Assembly (NCBI RefSeq): GCF_965232525.1
Contig: NZ_OZ246980.1
Location: 1,798,001 to 1,862,000, forward strand
DNA: 64,000 nucleotides
Source of the DNA: Bauldia sp965232525
GTDB lineage: Bacteria > Pseudomonadota > Alphaproteobacteria > Rhizobiales > Kaistiaceae
Reading direction: 5' to 3'
Below are positions 61,514 through 64,000 of the stretch, piece by piece. Within the stretch, counting starts at the first letter, position 1, and each line of letters opens with the position of its first letter. A model generated the notes under the pieces. The model saw only the letters and a list, made by a program, of their open reading frames with translations, was not told the origin of the DNA and did no database searches. Made by a program: the position numbers and the translations under genes.

Positions 61514-63412
61514 ATGGCAAAAGACGGGGAAAGCAAAGGTGGAATCTTTCTTGGCTGGGAGCGTCCGGTCGACGGTGTGGGGACCGTCGCCGAACACGAA
61601 GACCATGGTGCGGTCGGGCAGTCGTTGCTGCGACTGGCCGATGCCAACTTCGATGACGGCATCGGTGCGCTGGCCGAGGCCGGTCGACCGAATCCGCGCG
61701 AGATCAGCAACGCGGTCGTTGCCCAGCAAGGTGACGAACCGAACGAACTCGGCGCCAGCGCGTTTCTCTTCGCCTGGGGCCAGTTCATCGACCACGACAT
61801 CGATCTGACCGAAGCCGGCGGGTTGGAGTACGCGCCCATCGCGATCCCGGACGACGATCCGGTCTTCGCGGGCGGCGAGATTCCGTTTTTCCGGGTCGAG
61901 CCGGTGCACGGTACCGGCGACACGACACCGCGGGAGTACGAAAACGAAATCACCGCCTTTATCGATGCGTCGATGGTCTACGGCTCCGACGACGGCACCT
62001 ACGCTGCGCTGCGTGACGAAGGCGGCAAGATGCTCATCGACGAGAACGGCCTGCTCTATTCCACAGGTGGCGGTGTTCTTGCCGGCGATGTACGTGCGGC
62101 TGAAAACGCGGCGTTGACCTCGCTCCACACGCTCTTCATTCGGGAGCACAACCGGTGGGTGGACAAGCTCGCCAAGAAGAACCCGGAGCTCACCGGCGAG
62201 GAGTTGTACTGGACGGCGCGCAGTTACGTCGAAACCGAAATCCAGGCGATCACCTACAACGAATTCCTGCCGATCCTGGTCGGCGAGGACATGATCGCCG
62301 CCTATTCCGGCTACGATCCATCCGTCAATCCGGGGGTATCGGTTGAGTTCTCGACCGCCGCATTTCGCTTCGGCCACAGCCTGATCAATCCCACGCTCCA
62401 GCGCCTGGAGGAAAACGGCGAGACCAGCGCCGCCGGCGATCTGTCCCTGCTGGGCGCGTTTTTCGCTCCCGATACGCTCGCCGATGGTGGCTTCGACGCG
62501 ATGCTGCGCGGCCTCGGCGACAGCGTCTCCCAGGAAGTCGACACGCACGTCATCGAGGAACTGCGGTCGTTTCTGTTCGGCGCCGGCCTCGACCTGCCGG
62601 CGTTCAACATCCAGCGCGGCCGCGACCTTGGCGTGGCCAGCTACAACGACCTCCGGGAGGCGGTTGGGCTTGATCGCGCGACAAGCTTCGCCGATGTCAC
62701 GTCCAACGCCGAACTCGCCGCCGGGCTGGAAGCCGTCTACGGCGATGTCGATGCGCTGGACGCATGGGTCGGCGGCCTTGCCGAGGATCACGTCAACGGC
62801 GGTCTGCTGGGCGAGCTGTTCTCGGTGATCGTCATCGATCAGTTCACGCGGCTGCGCGACGGCGACCCCTATTGGAGCGAGGGGAGCGACATGCCGGCCA
62901 AGGAGCTCGACGAACTCTGGTCGACCACGCTGTCCGATATCATCGAGCGCAACTCCGACATCGGCGTGATGCAGGACAACGCGTTCATCGCTTACGATCG
63001 CATCGGCGGCGACGACGGCGCGAACCTGCTGGAAGGTGGTGACGGACACGACCTGCTGCTCGGGCAGGGCGGCAAGGACACCCTCGTCGGTAACGGCGAC
63101 GACGACCAACTCGTTGGCGGCCGCGGCAGCGACATCATCAACGGTGGAGCCGGGAACGATGTTCTCGAAGGCGGTGCAGGTGCCGATGTCTTCGTTTTCG
63201 CGATGGGTGAAGCCGGCGATGACGTGATCGTCGATTTCGACAAGAAGGATCAGGTCGACCTGACCGATTTCGACGAATTCGCCCAGTTCGACGACCTCGA
63301 CCTCGTCAAGGGCGACGGCGGCGCGACGTTGATTTTGGCTGACGATCAGACCGTCTCGTTCGAAGGCGTCGGGATCGGCAAACTCAAGGCCGACGACTTC
63401 CTGCTCGCCTGA
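61514..63412 (+). CDS. Secreted animal-type haem peroxidase with RTX C-terminus
   Basis: A 632-residue protein of the animal haem (peroxinectin/cyclooxygenase-like) peroxidase superfamily. Distal His94 is in WGQFIDHDIDL, Arg210-Glu211 in FIREHNRW, and proximal His288 in FRFGHSLI, so the catalytic set is complete. No N-terminal signal peptide. The last 130 residues contain about five Ca-binding RTX nonapeptides (GGDGHD, GQGGKDTL, GGRGSDII, GGAGNDVL, GGAGADVF) and an acidic Asp/Phe-rich end, which is the type I secretion signature. It uses H2O2 to oxidise halides or phenolics outside the cell. No type I secretion genes are in the window. Confidence 0.93.
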   Translation: MAKDGESKGGIFLGWERPVDGVGTVAEHEDHGAVGQSLLRLADANFDDGIGALAEAGRPNPREISNAVVAQQGDEPNELGASAFLFAWGQFIDHDIDLTEAGGLEYAPIAIPDDDPVFAGGEIPFFRVEPVHGTGDTTPREYENEITAFIDASMVYGSDDGTYAALRDEGGKMLIDENGLLYSTGGGVLAGDVRAAENAALTSLHTLFIREHNRWVDKLAKKNPELTGEELYWTARSYVETEIQAITYNEFLPILVGEDMIAAYSGYDPSVNPGVSVEFSTAAFRFGHSLINPTLQRLEENGETSAAGDLSLLGAFFAPDTLADGGFDAMLRGLGDSVSQEVDTHVIEELRSFLFGAGLDLPAFNIQRGRDLGVASYNDLREAVGLDRATSFADVTSNAELAAGLEAVYGDVDALDAWVGGLAEDHVNGGLLGELFSVIVIDQFTRLRDGDPYWSEGSDMPAKELDELWSTTLSDIIERNSDIGVMQDNAFIAYDRIGGDDGANLLEGGDGHDLLLGQGGKDTLVGNGDDDQLVGGRGSDIINGGAGNDVLEGGAGADVFVFAMGEAGDDVIVDFDKKDQVDLTDFDEFAQFDDLDLVKGDGGATLILADDQTVSFEGVGIGKLKADDFLLA

Positions 63413-63502
63413 GTATCGCCGGTCCCAGGGATCGGTTTCGTCTGCCTGTGGGTCGCCGGGAAACCGGTGGCCCACGCTTCGAGACGCCACCTTTCCGTCC
63501 GC

Positions 63503-64000
63503 CTACCGCCCCAGCGTCTCCACGACCATGTCTGCCGCCGCGGCGCCGGAGAACTGCTGCTGGCCGGTGATCAGGTTGCCGTCGCGCACGGCAAAGGGCT
63601 TGAATGGGCCCGATACGACGAAGTTGGTGTCGGCGAGCTTCCTTGCTTCGTCCTCGATCCAGAACGGCTGGATTTTTTGGCCGACGAAATTGTCCGCATA
63701 AGCCTCTTCGGCGTTGGCGAAGCCGGTCCAGGTCTTGTCCTTGATCAGCAGCGAGCCGTCGGACAGCGTCGTCTTGAGCAGCACGCAGGTGGCGTGACAG
63801 ACGATGGCGACCACCTTGTCCGCTTCGTAGGCCTTGGCGACGAAGGCGTGGAGGTCGGCGTCGCCGATCATTGTGACCATCGGCGACTGACCGCCGGCGA
63901 GAAAGATGGCGTCGTAGTCTTCGAGCACGACGTCGGCGAGCGCTTTGGTCGCTTTCAGCTTGGCGGCGTGTTGAACCGACGTCTTGAAGCCGAGCGAGAC
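63503..64000 (-). CDS. DJ-1/PfpI (Hsp31-like) family protein, 5'-truncated by window edge
   Basis: The C-terminal 165 residues of a DJ-1/PfpI-fold protein. The frame stays open to base 64000, so the start is outside. The segment YDAIFLAGGQSP is the conserved GG turn before the nucleophile, and the catalytic Cys is in IVCHATCVLL. WTGFANAEE and a C-terminal GNLITGQQQFSGAAAADMV follow, matching glyoxalase III/chaperone-type members with the amidotransferase-like GQxP region. The GTG at 63928 is internal. Role is probably methylglyoxal detoxification or protein repair. Confidence 0.88.
   Translation of the reverse strand, partial: VSLGFKTSVQHAAKLKATKALADVVLEDYDAIFLAGGQSPMVTMIGDADLHAFVAKAYEADKVVAIVCHATCVLLKTTLSDGSLLIKDKTWTGFANAEEAYADNFVGQKIQPFWIEDEARKLADTNFVVSGPFKPFAVRDGNLITGQQQFSGAAAADMVVETLGR

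Noticed and set aside
61511..63490. A 659-codon open frame on the minus strand opposite the peroxidase gene
   Set aside because: It mirrors the codon periodicity of the peroxidase, has no recognisable domain, and the plus-strand frame carries complete catalytic and RTX motifs.

Overview
The window is a chromosomal stretch of a high-GC alphaproteobacterium, most likely a member of the Hyphomicrobiales (Rhizobiales). The evidence is family content and gene order: a CpdR-type single-domain response regulator next to an N-formylglutamate amidohydrolase, a MmgR-like sRNA and a histidinol-phosphatase; a pyk / DUF1036 / DUF1244 / DUF2312 (GapR) neighbourhood; a DUF882 protein beside a YcbB-like L,D-transpeptidase; a three-part pntAA-pntAB-pntB transhydrogenase; and a canonical CtrA box. 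No phage, insertion sequence, CRISPR array or rRNA operon was seen. Almost all of it is core or shell chromosome, with a few lower-GC orphan genes.

Layout. 1-0.7 kb: 3' end of hemH. 1-3 kb: an NTF2-like orphan, then an SPFH/NfeD membrane pair. 3-6.2 kb: sugar-nucleotide genes (KpsF/KdsD-type isomerase, galU, galE). 6.3-9.6 kb: envelope proteins (MltB-type lytic transglycosylase behind a CtrA box, a DUF459 SGNH-like protein, a single-span protein). 9.6-11.7 kb: small soluble proteins, a LuxR-type regulator and an exported orphan. 11.7-18.1 kb: gltB, a small membrane protein and gltD. 18.6-21.3 kb: a complete bufferin-type RiPP operon (BufA1-like precursor, terminator-like hairpin, MNIO/DUF692 enzyme, DUF2063 partner, DoxX). 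21-25 kb: threonine aldolase, Hsp20 behind a sigma-32-like promoter and a ROSE-like leader, an alpha/beta hydrolase, hisN. 25-27 kb: MmgR-like sRNA, amidohydrolase, cpdR, tRNA-Val(GAC). 27-30 kb: an exported orphan, a cupin protein, and a methyltransferase-monooxygenase-AraC operon. 30-36 kb: two tandem L,D-transpeptidases behind a nested hairpin, gltS, a DacB-type carboxypeptidase, an MFS transporter with a His-rich tail. 36-42.4 kb: an exported orphan, rpmJ, a TPR protein, pyk, DUF1036, an EamA transporter, a second amidohydrolase, DUF1244, GapR-like DUF2312. 42.4-48 kb: DUF882 peptidase, YcbB-type L,D-transpeptidase, PepF. 48-57 kb: a TPR protein, TetR, an AbrB-Doc toxin-antitoxin pair with its operator, two methyltransferases, an ABC1/UbiB kinase-like protein, a second DoxX, a GRDP-like protein and an HD-domain protein. 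57-61 kb: a small cytochrome-oxidase-IV-like peptide and the pnt operon with an extra exported protein inside it. 61-64 kb: a large RTX-tailed animal-type haem peroxidase and the 3' part of a DJ-1/PfpI gene.

Functional themes. (1) Peptidoglycan remodelling is over-represented: three L,D-transpeptidases, an MltB, a DacB, a DUF882 M15-like protein and a DUF459 protein. (2) Nitrogen metabolism: GOGAT, a glutamate symporter, two formylglutamate amidohydrolases and HisN. (3) Stress and metal handling: the bufferin operon, Hsp20, the peroxidase and PfpI. (4) RNA-level regulation: a MmgR-like sRNA, a ROSE-like thermometer and hairpins at translation starts. The bufferin-type operon is the most distinctive pathway. 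The orphan inside pnt and the nested hairpin on the L,D-transpeptidase leader are the least explained features. All statements rest on reading the sequence and on remembered family signatures; no database search was run.
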